Below are positions 32,002-42,759 of a stretch of 64,000 nt of DNA, in pieces. The notes below the pieces were generated by a model. It had not been told where the DNA came from and made no database searches. It saw nothing but the letters and a program-made list of their open reading frames with translations. Source of the DNA: Byssochlamys sp. IMV 00236 (lineage: Eukaryota; Ascomycota; Eurotiomycetes; Eurotiales; Thermoascaceae); assembly GCA_001931875.2 (NCBI GenBank), contig MSJH02000629.1, forward strand, positions 124,001-188,000, in the 5' to 3' direction. The position numbers were made by a program, and so were the translations under genes. Every line of letters begins with the position of its first letter. Position 1 is the first letter of the stretch.

Positions 32002-33966
32002 TTAGTCACCATCACCATCACTGCTGCTGCTGCTACTATTCCTGCTATCTATGTGGGCTTCATCGTGGTTGTATTCGTCGTCATCGTCGTTGTCGTCTTC
32101 CTCATCCTGGCTATTAGCCATGAAACCATCTGTCTCTTTGATCCAAAAGACAGGAATGGCACTCAGAGCTCCAACAACCGCGAGAGTCCACCACGGAATG
32201 ATCATATATCCTTTCTCGACGCCGAAGGAGAACGTGGCTCCGACAAGGGCCGGCCCACTTGCCCTTCCGATAGCGCTGACGCTGGTGCCCACTCCGTTCA
32301 ATGTTCCCAGAATGTTCAAGCTGCTCGCGGAGTTGGTCAGGAGGATCGTGCAGGAGGGAAAACTGAAGATGACGCAGAAGAGTTTGAAGAGCATGAGAAG
32401 GAAGACGGCAAAATTTCGGATAGGATCGGACAAGAGCACGATGAATGGCGTGATGACGTGTAGAATGGGGAAAATGATCGAGGTCACCTTCAAACAATTC
32501 AGGACGCCGTAACGTTTGGCGGCGGCCGGAAAGACGAGGAATTGGACGAACATGCCGATGACTCCAATGAGAGTGTATAGAATACCAATTGTCTGGGAGT
32601 CTGTAGTGATATGTTAGCGGTCATATGCGGAGAGTATAGGTAGGCTACCAAACATACCAACGCCGAAGCCTCCTGCGAATTTGAATGGAAGGTTCACGTC
32701 TGGATTTCCCTCGAGGTTCTGCGGACGGTAATGCAGGAACACAGGAAATAAAGAGTCGAATGCCATGCTATGCATTGCCAACATGGCGTATGCGATCAAT
32801 ACTAGAATCGACTGCGGGGTCAAGACCTGGCCCCAGCTCGGACGCTTGGCTTTGCCGCCGTTCTGGTTCTTTTGCGGAGTAGTCGGTCCTTGAACTTGAG
32901 ACCCCTGGTAAAAGTCCTCTTCATCCACTTCTTCGTCTCCAGCAAGCAAGGCGGTTGTCTCGTCGTCATCTAGCCTTTTAACTGAGTGTGCGCTGCGGCG
33001 TCTGGAGCGTGATCCGGTACAGGCGCTGGTCAATACCTGACCTAGAATCAGGCCGTAGTCTCGAGAGTTCTTCCTCGTGGCCAGAGTTTCCTGTCGCATG
33101 ATTAGGCTCGAATCCAAGTCGTGAAAAAAACACTGATTCCCACCTTCATAAACAAGAAACCAGTCGTTATACCAACGACAAAAAGTATAGCCGAGGCGAT
33201 ATTGGGCAAGGCGAAAGGATACTTCTTCAAAAACTCCGAACCTCCAAAGATCGTCGGATGCTTCTCCGCCGGATTGGCCAGGGCACCTCCAAACGCAGGT
33301 CCGAAAATACTTCCAATCGTCCACACAAGCGGCATGACACTAAATGCACGGGGCTGGAGCTCTTTCTCCGGAACCATCTCTGCCACCATTGTCCGGATGA
33401 TACCCACGTTTCCATTCATCAGACCCTGGAACGCGCGCGCGACAATCAACGAGGTGAGGGTACGGGAGAAGCCGAACATGAGGGAGAAGATCATCGTGAA
33501 GGTCAAGCCGAGTAGAATGACGGGTTTTCGACCGAGGTAGTCCGACGCAGTACCCCAGGGGACACCCATGATGCATTGACAGCCAGCGACAACGGCAGAG
33601 GTGATTCCGACCCATTTGGCGACTTCGCTTTTTGCGACGCCTACGGATTCTATCATTTCGGGCTGGAAGAGTGGATCATTAGCTGGAGCACTTGAGCGGA
33701 TATAACGAGACGAGTGTCCTGTACATACAAGATATGGCAAAACGGACGTTAAGACGACTGGATACAATTAGTCTGCATGCACGCGGCTATTGGACAAACA
33801 CTCTAGAGATTTTGATTCGCAGGAGCAGGGACATACCAGGTTCTGCAAAACGACATATTGCTATACCAGAAATTAGTACCAGTCTATGTCTTGAAGCAGA
33901 GAGATGAAACTCACAGAGAATGACCAACTGCCGCACGGGCAGCTGGGGTTGCTTCCTCTTCAGCAT
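32002..33966 (-). CDS. MFS transporter, YCR023C-like
   Basis: Six exons: 33966-33915, 33860-33837, 33757-33729, 33662-33144, 33090-32658 and 32600-32002, giving 551 residues. Exons 2 and 3 are only 24 and 29 nt and encode the ICRFAEP and VVLTSVLPYL parts of helix 1. The assembled start reads LVILSICRFAEPVVLTSVLPYLPEM, standard for this MFS subgroup. Motif A lies in GTASDYLGRKPVILLG between helices 2 and 3. A large acidic cytosolic loop (DDDETTALLAGDEEVDEEDF) separates the two six-helix halves, and the tail is Asp/Ser-rich. Relatives are drug:H+ antiporter-type or vacuolar-membrane transporters. The substrate cannot be told from sequence. The start ATG follows TTTACACAG, so an earlier exon is possible. 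Confidence 0.8.
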
Positions 33967-34930
33967 TTCTGTGTAAACAGAATAACAACAAAAAATGGCA
34001 CAGAAAAAAAAGAAAAAAGCTATTATGTGGTCGACATGGATTTCGAGCTAACAGCCTCTCCTCCAAACGATCGCGAGTTGATAACAACTGGTACAGAAAC
34101 AACAATCAGAATTGAAAAGAAAGAAAATAAAGCACGCCAGTGAAGATGACGCTGAAATCTTCTGGTCAGCCGGACCCAGTGAGGAGTGGTGGGTGGCAGA
34201 CCTCAGTAGCTTCACATTAGTTAGTGGAGCAACCGATAAGGTACAGGGGTATGGAGGAACAGTTCACAGGAGTATTTAGTAGTTAGTAACCAACAAAACC
34301 AAATCAAATAACACAGTGGAAAAAAAGAGAATGTAGAACTCAAATGAAAAGCGTTCTCTCTTGAATAAATCCATGACTGAATGAATGATATCCGCATCTT
34401 CGAGTAATTCAATATTCTCTCATCCGATCTGCTGACTGAGCTTGTGCCTGACCGCCTTCCGACTTAACCGGCTTAGCGCCAGCCTCCCCGCAGTCTTGGT
34501 CCAGCCGCTGAAGAGAGGACAACCAATGAGATGTGCTTAAATGCTTACCGCCTGCGCCAGGGCTGATCACGCCCGATCACGAGCCCATTGGTGCGTCATC
34601 TCGGCCGGAAAAGGCCCCGGATAAAGGTAGCTACCTAACTATGGATATCTAGTAGTCGGTTTTCCGACTCGATCTCAGCCCTGAGAGGAAACATGCAGAA
34701 AGTGGTCCATACAGCGTAGAGCCTAACCATTGTACTCATGTGCTTTTGAGAGGCTAACTAAAGGAGATCCGGGAAGTGTATAGAGATGTAAAACAACAAG
34801 AGTGATTTGGAATGTGAAAGAGGTTCTTCTTGTAGTCGCGAACCGTACCAAGGCCTTTTGTGCCCGAGATACATATTCCCCCATTGCACAGGGAAAAAAA
34901 AAAAAAAACGCGTGACTGACTCGATTTCTA
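33967..34930. other. Intergenic region
   Basis: About 960 bp upstream of the MFS gene and downstream of the Nudix gene, with A-rich tracts (34000-34135 and a 14-A run near 34893). No gene was found. Confidence 0.5.
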
Positions 34931-35455
34931 TCAGCCGGACGATGTCTCGCAGACCATATCAAGAACCGCCCGAACAATCGATCTATCATCATCGAAAGTC
35001 AGAGTTGGGCCTGCCAGTTCGTAATCCGCCCATATTGATTCAAAATCCTCCCATTCCTGCTGTGTCCCAGCATCAGCCGTCGCGGTAGCATCTCCTCGCG
35101 CAGCAAACCAGAAGATGATTTTGAGTTTCCCATCCCGCACCCGTTGACTGACAGCAACTGGCTCTGTAACGACGCTGGAGCCATCAAGTGTATCCTCTAC
35201 CGTCGCTGGTGTTGCAAGGGTAGGGATAGGCAGAGGGAAGAGAGCCACTCTGAACCCGGTTTCTTCATATGTCTCTCGTAATGCGGCATCTTCGAGTGTT
35301 TCGCCAATATTCTTGCGCCCCTTCGGGAGGAAGAATTCTCCCGTTTTCTTCCATCGGATCAAGAGCACTTTTCTTCGAATGGGATCAAGGGTGACTGTGC
35401 CACAGCTGACGCCGAAAGAATCTGAAAAGTGCAAGGATCTGTCAGAAGTTGACAT
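34931..35455 (-). CDS. Nudix hydrolase
   Basis: Single exon, 174 residues. The Nudix box GRKNIGETLEDAALRETYEE followed by TGF (residues 46-68) matches G-x5-E-x7-R-E-U-x-E-E-x-G-U exactly, so the metal-binding helix is complete. Before it, a strand CGTVTLDPIRRKVLLIRWKKTGEFFLPKG matches the Nudix beta-sheet. These enzymes hydrolyse nucleoside diphosphates linked to another group. Length and the FLPKGRKNIGE start are like fungal diadenosine/diphosphoinositol-polyphosphate-type or mRNA-related Nudix proteins, but the substrate cannot be fixed. No signal peptide was seen, so it is likely cytosolic or nuclear. The start ATG is the first in frame. Confidence 0.85.
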   Translation of the reverse strand: MSTSDRSLHFSDSFGVSCGTVTLDPIRRKVLLIRWKKTGEFFLPKGRKNIGETLEDAALRETYEETGFRVALFPLPIPTLATPATVEDTLDGSSVVTEPVAVSQRVRDGKLKIIFWFAARGDATATADAGTQQEWEDFESIWADYELAGPTLTFDDDRSIVRAVLDMVCETSSG

Positions 35456-35989
35456 CGTGATAGAAGTACTGATAACTACGAGGGGGCCGGGGACAGAAAT
35501 GCTCAGGCGTATGTGAAAGCGTGCCGAGTCTACTTAGCGCTAGGGCGGCCCTTCCATCCTTTTCTCTCCTCCTTCAACAACCAAAGAGACGAACCGCGCT
35601 TATTTTCGCACGCCAAATTTGGTTCACTGTAGGAATACGGTGGCCGCTGAAATAGCTAGTCCTCTCTATTGGCTAGATGATCGAGATGGGGGGCACCCTA
35701 GTTTCTAAAGGCCATACTCAAACTACGACCAGATCCTACGTAGCTGAAAAATTCCGTGTCCGCGAGAGGATAGTTACCTCAATTTGGGGCACTATCAGCA
35801 AAGTGCTGTACATACTATGCCCGTAATAGCTCAGAGTATATACAGCAGATACTGCCATGACTCATGTACTTTTGAGGGCCCGACCAAAGGCAGAGCCCCG
35901 CAACGTGTAGATGCTAAATACCTAAACCACGATCATCGTTTAGACGTCATATCATAACCCGCATCCGATCAAACCGTGTCAGACTGCGT
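35456..35989. other. Intergenic region
   Basis: Promoter side of the Nudix gene and 3' side of the peptidase gene. No gene or repeat was noticed. Confidence 0.5.
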
Positions 35990-38431
35990 CTAACTCAGCA
36001 GAGAGGTGGCATCCTCGATCCGTTCCTGTATGATACGGCCCCATTTCTGTCGACAATCGTTAGCATGGGCAATATTCATCAATCAATGGATCAACAAACC
36101 TCTGCGTTCACTGGGTCGCCCGCCTCAAAACTCTCCACCAATCCCGGGTAAGTTGCACCTGCATATCCTGTCCACAGGCCAGGTGCAAAAACAACGTGCT
36201 TGAACCAGCTACGGCCGTCCAAACCAGGCTGGTACAGAAACTTCCGTTCCAGCAGCTTATACTTGTCATTGGCCGCCCGGACCTGGAAGTACAGCTTGAC
36301 CTTCTTCCACCAGAGGTACCACGGCAGGTCCTCCTCCAGCTTGGCCGCCAGGTCCGCCGTGTAGGCGTCAAAGGTCACAGCCGCATCATACAGCTTGGCA
36401 ATCGCCTGCTCCAGTGCCCTGAAGCTGAAGTACGAGTTCTTGGGCAGCTTATCAGCTTCAGGCTTGATACGGTCTAGATATTCACCCAGTCCGGCGGCAT
36501 AGTCCGTCGCGTTGAGTCCTAGCACCGGCGTCTCCACGAGACGGGCGGCGAGCAACCCAAAGATCTGGCTGGTAGCGACATGGTACTTCCAGCCAGGGTC
36601 ACCATATCGGTCCATCCAGTCGAAACTGTCATAGTTAGAGTGATAGTGGTACACTGCGTCGCCGGGGCCCGGACCGAAACCGAAATCGAGGCTCGCCACA
36701 CCGGCGAAGTCCTGGAATGCGGTGAAGTCACTGCCACTGCCCATAGTGCCAATGTGCCCGCTCCAGAGATCCCGAACTGTTTGGCCCTTCACCGTCTGGT
36801 TGGGAGATGGAACAATGCTGGTCACATCATAGATGGCCTTGTTCAGCAGTGGACTCGCGCTCGCTGAGAAGTGGGTACCAGTGGCAGCGACATCCACGTT
36901 TAGATATACCACGTTGGCCTTCGACAACCAAGGCAGCTTGTCTTCGACCCATTCAGTGGAACCAATGAGGCCGTACTCCTCACCGTCCCAGCTGGCGAAG
37001 ACGATCGTCCGCAGCGGCTTCCATCCAGCTTTGAGGGCTTCACCAAAGCTACGGATAACCTCGTTGATAGCTGCCGATCCACTGTTGGGATCACCAGCAC
37101 CGCCCGCAACCCAAGCGTCGCGGTGGTTGCCCAGGATCACAACTTCGTCCGGAATCGTGCCCTTGATAACGCCGATAACGTTCCACAATGGGGTCGTGAC
37201 ATACTCCTGCAAGTTATACAGGTTGACCACCACGTCCTCAGGAGACGGTCCAATGTTATACTCCACGCCTTTATGGCCCAGCGCGCCCTCCCAGCCATCT
37301 CCAAAGTCAGATGCCTTAGGACCGTGCCCACTGAGAGCCTTGAGCAACGGGATGGCTTCTTTATACGAGATCGGGATTGATGGAATGGATGGAATAGAGT
37401 TGTGCGGATCCTGGCGATCAGCGTCGGGCGTGGATGGATAGCCGGGAGTCGTAGGGTCACCCGGCGCAACACCTTGTAAAATCGTTAGCAACAGAAGTCA
37501 AAGGGATTAAATAAAGAGGAAGGTATGTACTTAAAAATTGAGTGCTTCCTCGCTGCACTGCGCTCGGGTTACGAGCAGGGCCCTCCGGGTAGGCCTTGTA
37601 GCCGTTCGCTTCCGTAATCTCGCCGTCCTCCTGTGGATCGGTATAGATCACGACACCAATCGCTCCAAGCTCCTGAGCACGCTTCACCTTCAGACCACGG
37701 AAGATACCGCCGTATTTGACCAGAGCGATCTTGCCTTCAAGGCTGACATTGGCCTTGACAAGGTCCTCGAAGTCCTGGTACGTTCCAAAGTTTGCGTACA
37801 CAAACTGTCCAGTGACATTTCCGCTGGCCGAGTAGCCGTGGAAGGTCGGAATGCGGTCGGGTAGACCACTTGTATGGTCTTCTTCCAACACGTCCTCCTC
37901 GAGAGTAGCCTCGAAGGTGACTTCCGTGTCATCACCGTGCTTCTTCAGAAGTGCCAGTCGATGTTCCAGCGGATAGTTAATGTAAATGTCATAGGCAGTG
38001 ATCTCAGCGTGTTCGATACCAAACTCCTGCCATTTCTGCTGTGTCCAGAGCGCCTGACTGAGATTCTTGCCTGCGAGATGCGGTCCGGCCGTATAGTAGT
38101 TGCTCCACTCCCTTGCCTTTTCCGCAGACGGGGTGTGAAGAAGGATCTCCTGCAGTTCCTGGTAGGAGAGGCCATTGCCATGCGGCCAAGAGGCATGAGG
38201 GAAGGGCTGGGCCCAGGGCAGATAGGACCAGACCGAACCATGCTCGCGGGGCAATACGGCAGCAGGAGTCAAGAAGAGAACAACTGCTAGCAGGAGGAGC
38301 GCTCCAAGTATGGATGTACAGGTACGACGCAGGCGGCTATGAGGATACTGCCACCGGGGCCTAGCTGGCTCATGCACGACCAAGAGCGGCGTGCTTTCGC
38401 TGACCGGCATGATGGGCCCCTTCTCTTTCAT
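35990..38431 (-). CDS. Glutamate carboxypeptidase II-like M28 metallopeptidase
   Basis: Three exons, 38431-37531, 37472-36100 and 36046-35990, encode 776 residues. It is a type II membrane protein: a basic cytosolic tail, then one helix (ISILGALL region, about residues 40-59). A protease-associated domain (GKIALVKYGGIFRGLKVKRAQELGAIG) precedes the M28 catalytic domain. Co-catalytic zinc ligands are all present: H417 in GNHRDAW, D428 in GAGDPNSG, E465-E466 in SWDGEEYG, D494 in LNVDVA and H578 in YHYHSNYDS. The last exon adds KWGRIIQERIEDATSLLS, the usual C-terminal helix. Relatives include human PSMA/NAALAD and yeast Vps70/Tre1. It is probably a vacuolar or secretory-pathway exopeptidase. Several N-glycosylation sequons fit the lumenal topology. 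Confidence 0.88.
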
Positions 38432-39067
38432 CCTGCTGTTAGATCACGGCAAGGATTATGGATGTATATAATAATGTATTTAGCCCTAGGCCATTGGAGA
38501 TGGAAAGAGAAAAGAAAAGAAGAAAGAAAGAAAGGAAGGGGACAAGAAGAGATGGAGAGGATATGCGGAGATGCCGCCTGGATGGTATCATCGCAGCTCG
38601 AGCCAAGTGGATGCCATGACGAGCTCCTGCTGTTCCTGGAATGGTCTCGCCCCGCCAAAGCTGCGATAGCCGATAAGATAGTAGAATCGCTTATTTGTGG
38701 TTAGTATATATATACTAGGTACATAGTGTAAAACTAACATACAAAATTGAAGAATGACATGATTATAATTATCTTTCAAGTCTCATCCTTACTTCATCAT
38801 TGCGTTTTATATACCACAGGCGTTACAGTTCAACATGGTCGAAAACATTCTCCGTGGTCTAAGTAAGGATTCTGCCACCGCCTTTAGATCATGCCTAATT
38901 GGGCTGTACTGTGTAAGCCCTACTATGAGTCAATGTGTCCAGATAAAATCGATACTCTCGTAGTCTTTCTTTACTGTCTTGTCGAAACGTCCGTCTACAT
39001 AGTCTCTGATGTTGATCTGAGGCACTGATGGTGGAAAGCCTCCACAGCATCAGCACCTTTCGCAGAT
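38432..39067. other. Divergent promoter region
   Basis: Between the peptidase (minus) and the CysRS gene (plus). A polypurine tract on the plus strand at 38502-38560 is a polypyrimidine tract in the sense of the peptidase gene and probably belongs to its leader. No gene was found. Confidence 0.5.
38502..38560 (-). promoter_or_regulatory. Polypyrimidine tract upstream of M28 peptidase
   Basis: An almost pure CT run in the sense direction of the peptidase, 70-130 nt before its ATG. Such tracts are common near transcription starts of fungal genes. Confidence 0.4.
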
Positions 39068-41578
39068 ATGACCATTTCACAACAGCCACCTTGGGCGCAA
39101 CCCGCTCAGAAACCTGGCACGACACTTCCACCCCTGAAAGTGTACAATTCATTGACACGGTCCAAGACACCTTTTGTTCCTCTCGACCCTCAAGGCCGCA
39201 AAGTGAAATGGTATGCTTGCGGCCCGACGGTCTATGATGACGCCCATCTAGGACACGCCAGAAACTACGTTAGCACGGATATACTTCGTCGTATACTCAA
39301 GGATTACTTCAAGTTCGATGTCAAATTTGTGATGAATATCACCGATATTGATGATAAAGTATGTGGATTATATGGCGGTATTTGGTTGCAACCTAGGCTA
39401 ATTCTCAATTTCAAGATCATCCTTCGAGCGAGACAACGGCACCTCTTTGCACTTTATCTGCAAGAAAACCAGACAGTTACTCCTAAAGTCCTCTCGACTG
39501 CGCAGTTAGCATACAGATCGTACATAAAATCGAACCTACCGTTGATAGACCCAAACACACCGCTCGAGGACTTTGTTTCAGCAGCTGAGGAGGCATATGG
39601 CGTGGTTATTCAAGGCGGGGCATTGGATCCCGGAAAGACACCTGGTGATGAGGAGGTCAAAATCAAGATGCATATCAGGACTGTTACTGCTTCTGCTGCC
39701 ATGATATCACGAATGGCAAAGTTGAAGGATGCGGATCTCGCGAAACGCGAATCCAACTCCGACAATGAAGAGATCACCAATGAAATGTTCTACTCTGCCA
39801 CCGAAGACATCTTCCTCCCTTACCTTGATGAACTCAACGGTGCCAGTATTCCCGGTGATGCGCATTCTATATTTACACAGTTAACCAAAAAGTACGAAGC
39901 TCGCTTTATGCAAGACATGCGTGATCTGAACGTGCTCGACCCAGATGAGATCACTCGGGTTTCTGAGTACGGACGTGAAATTCTGAATTTCGTGGACAGG
40001 ATTGTCAAAAATAACATGGGATATGTCACTTCAGATGGCTCTGTTTATTTTGATATCAACTCATTCGAAGCAAAGGGGCACCATTATGCAAAACTGGAAC
40101 CATGGAGCCGAGGGAATCAGCGTCTTCAAACGAGTGGCGACGGGTCTTTATCTAAGGCTGTGGAGAAGAGATCGCCTGATGACTTCGCTCTTTGGAAAGC
40201 ATCCCAACCTGGAGAACCTAGCTGGGTGAGCCCATGGGGTGAGGGACGACCTGGCTGGCACATTGAATGCTCAGCAATGGCATCGAGTCGACTGGGCGAC
40301 CAGCTTGATATCCACTCTGGTGGAATTGATTTGGCATTTCCACATCACGACAATGAGCTTGCGCAGAGTGAAGCTTATTGGACAGATCATCACAAACAAT
40401 GGGTAAATTACTTCCTTCACATGGGACATCTTTCCATTCAAGGTGCGAAGATGTCTAAATCTCTCAAAAATTTCACCACTATCAGAGAGGCTCTTCGGAG
40501 AGGTGACTGCACAGCAAGAAGCCTGCGAATTTTATTTCTTCTAGGCGGTTGGAAAAGTGGCATTGAAATTACCGAAGGGCTTATAAGAACTGCATTATCG
40601 TGGGAGGAGAAGCTCAGCAATTTCTTTCTCAAAGTTAAAGACCTACTAGCTGGGTGGGATAAGTCCGCTTTGCAGCAGACAATTTCCACCGGAACTGGTC
40701 TTATTAGCGAACTACTAAAGATCGCACAGCAGAAGGTGTATGACCACCTCTGTGATTCTTTCGATACACCTGGTGCTATGGGCGTCATATCAGAACTAGT
40801 TTCTTCATTCAATACTGCTGAAGAGTCGAGCCTAGTTCCTGAAGAGGTCCATGAACTAGCGCGATGGATTACATCGATTGTGAACATCTTCGGGCTAAAT
40901 GGCACAGCGCCTCCGGATTCTCCTGAGATTGGTTGGGAGGGTATTGACATACCTGAGATATCTAAACGCTTTATATACCCACTCTCAGCGATTCGTGATC
41001 GCTTACGTGGATTGGCCAAGTCAGGAAGTCAAGTCAAGTGCGACGAACTCAAAAGCGTTATCAATGCCACCCCCCGAGACATGGATGAGGACATTTCCGA
41101 GACAGCTCGACCCTACGCACGTGCACTCAGTGACTTCCACAGAAAGGTTCTTTCTTTGAAGCCTGAAGAGTCTTCGAATATTTCCAAAGAAATATTGGAT
41201 ATCTGCGATTATGTTCGTGATGTCGATCTGTTTAACCTCGGCATATACCTTGAGGACCGCGATGATAAACCCGCACTGATTCGACCAGTTACAAAGGAAC
41301 TCCTCTCAGAACGTCAGGAAAAGGAACAAAAAGCTTTGCAGAAACAAATAGAGAAGGAGAAGCGCGAAAAACTGGCACAAGAGAAGCTCGAGAAGGGAAA
41401 GCTCAGCCATTTAGAAATGTTCCGGACCGAGGAATTCAGCGCTTGGGATGAGGATGGTCTTCCCACCAGAGATGCTGCTGGCGAGCCTATCAACAAAAGC
41501 AAGAGCAAGAAACTCCGAAAGGACTGGGAACGCCAGAAGAAAGCCCATGAGACTTGGTTAGCAAGTCAGAATCGTTAG
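39068..41578 (+). CDS. Cysteinyl-tRNA synthetase
   Basis: Two exons, 39068-39358 and 39416-41578, encode 817 residues of a class I aminoacyl-tRNA synthetase. The HIGH-type motif is HLGH (60-63), just after the zinc-binding CGPTVYD. MNITDIDDK runs into IILRARQRH at the exon junction. The zinc site continues with HIECSAM and HHDNE, and KMSKS is at about 442-446. This is the long eukaryotic form with an insertion in the catalytic domain and a Lys/Glu-rich C-terminal extension. The protein should be cytosolic, charging tRNA-Cys with cysteine. The 57-nt intron is in frame and stop-free, so retention would insert 19 residues right beside the active site. Confidence 0.9.
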   Translation: MTISQQPPWAQPAQKPGTTLPPLKVYNSLTRSKTPFVPLDPQGRKVKWYACGPTVYDDAHLGHARNYVSTDILRRILKDYFKFDVKFVMNITDIDDKVCGLYGGIWLQPRLILNFKIILRARQRHLFALYLQENQTVTPKVLSTAQLAYRSYIKSNLPLIDPNTPLEDFVSAAEEAYGVVIQGGALDPGKTPGDEEVKIKMHIRTVTASAAMISRMAKLKDADLAKRESNSDNEEITNEMFYSATEDIFLPYLDELNGASIPGDAHSIFTQLTKKYEARFMQDMRDLNVLDPDEITRVSEYGREILNFVDRIVKNNMGYVTSDGSVYFDINSFEAKGHHYAKLEPWSRGNQRLQTSGDGSLSKAVEKRSPDDFALWKASQPGEPSWVSPWGEGRPGWHIECSAMASSRLGDQLDIHSGGIDLAFPHHDNELAQSEAYWTDHHKQWVNYFLHMGHLSIQGAKMSKSLKNFTTIREALRRGDCTARSLRILFLLGGWKSGIEITEGLIRTALSWEEKLSNFFLKVKDLLAGWDKSALQQTISTGTGLISELLKIAQQKVYDHLCDSFDTPGAMGVISELVSSFNTAEESSLVPEEVHELARWITSIVNIFGLNGTAPPDSPEIGWEGIDIPEISKRFIYPLSAIRDRLRGLAKSGSQVKCDELKSVINATPRDMDEDISETARPYARALSDFHRKVLSLKPEESSNISKEILDICDYVRDVDLFNLGIYLEDRDDKPALIRPVTKELLSERQEKEQKALQKQIEKEKREKLAQEKLEKGKLSHLEMFRTEEFSAWDEDGLPTRDAAGEPINKSKSKKLRKDWERQKKAHETWLASQNR

Positions 41579-42759
41579 CATATGTGGGACCCTGTAACGA
41601 TAATAGATCCCAGCGAAGAAATGGGCAGACTACTACTAAATTGATGTCTTATCGAGTTACTGATAAAATATTTCGGCTACTGCTCGATTGGCTTTACTAT
41701 TGAATAGCTCATATAATAATCAGAAGAAGACGATGATAGGCTAGGACCCCTTTATTGCTGATTGTCTTAGCTATAGTATTAGGCTTACCATAGGAAATAT
41801 GTACGTATTTATCCTCATAAGGATTTTATGATATCTATTTGGAATATATATTGTTATCTACCTCCGGAACCTCAAACTCAAGTTAGCAAATTCGCACCTC
41901 TAAAACACGCCAAGAGGAGAACTTCATATAACACTGCAGAAGAGAGATAGAATCTTCGAGACTCATGATTCAGATTCTTTCCATTAATATAAGATAGGGG
42001 TCAGGGACAAGCTAACTAAAACCTAGATACCCTTTATTAGTTAAAGAATTATATAACGTAAATTTGTATTTTTTTTTTATCTGTTGGTGAAAATTTATGT
42101 TTTGAGGCAAAGAAAGTGTGCTATAGGATATGACATTATCAGTATGACATATCCACGGACATATTGTTTCCCTTTTTTACTATTGGAGAAAGGATGTTTT
42201 TCCTATTGTTGCGTACTGTACATAAGATGCCTAACTGCTAGCTATATTCTCTAACTGCGCCAACTGCTTAGAAGGCCCTTGGTGATAAATCCATGTATGT
42301 AATGCGGAGTACTTCCGTAAGTGCAGCATCGCTTTTTCAATATCTACGATTTATGGGATTGTCCGCATGGGAGTTGACGGGAGTAATAATGTGAGGGCAA
42401 AGGGAGTTCAGCGGGGGAGCAAAGCGGCGGGAGCCCTGAGTCAAAAAAGGGGCAATCAAGCAGATGCGTTTTCGCTATAAACAACCTAGGTAGGTGAGTT
42501 ACTCGTATTATTTATACTGCATGTTTTATTGTTAATAGTCATGATTCAGATTAGTTATTGCAAACTGTTGCATGTAACGCGCTGGCTCAAACTAGCCGGT
42601 TACGCTATGTAACCCATATCAATACTCCGTATAGGCGTCGTGTTAGATACAAGAAAACAATTGTGGATAATACTCGGCACAGATGCACCAGACCGCGAGT
42701 CTGAAACAGAATAGGCAGCAATATTTCAACCATGAATACTGATCTCGCTTTCGGAGATC
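41579..42759. other. AT-rich intergenic region
   Basis: About 1.2 kb between convergent genes, clearly richer in A and T than its surroundings, with runs of T and many stop codons in all frames. It includes TACTCCGTA at 42623-42631. No gene or clear transposon remnant was seen. Confidence 0.5.
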
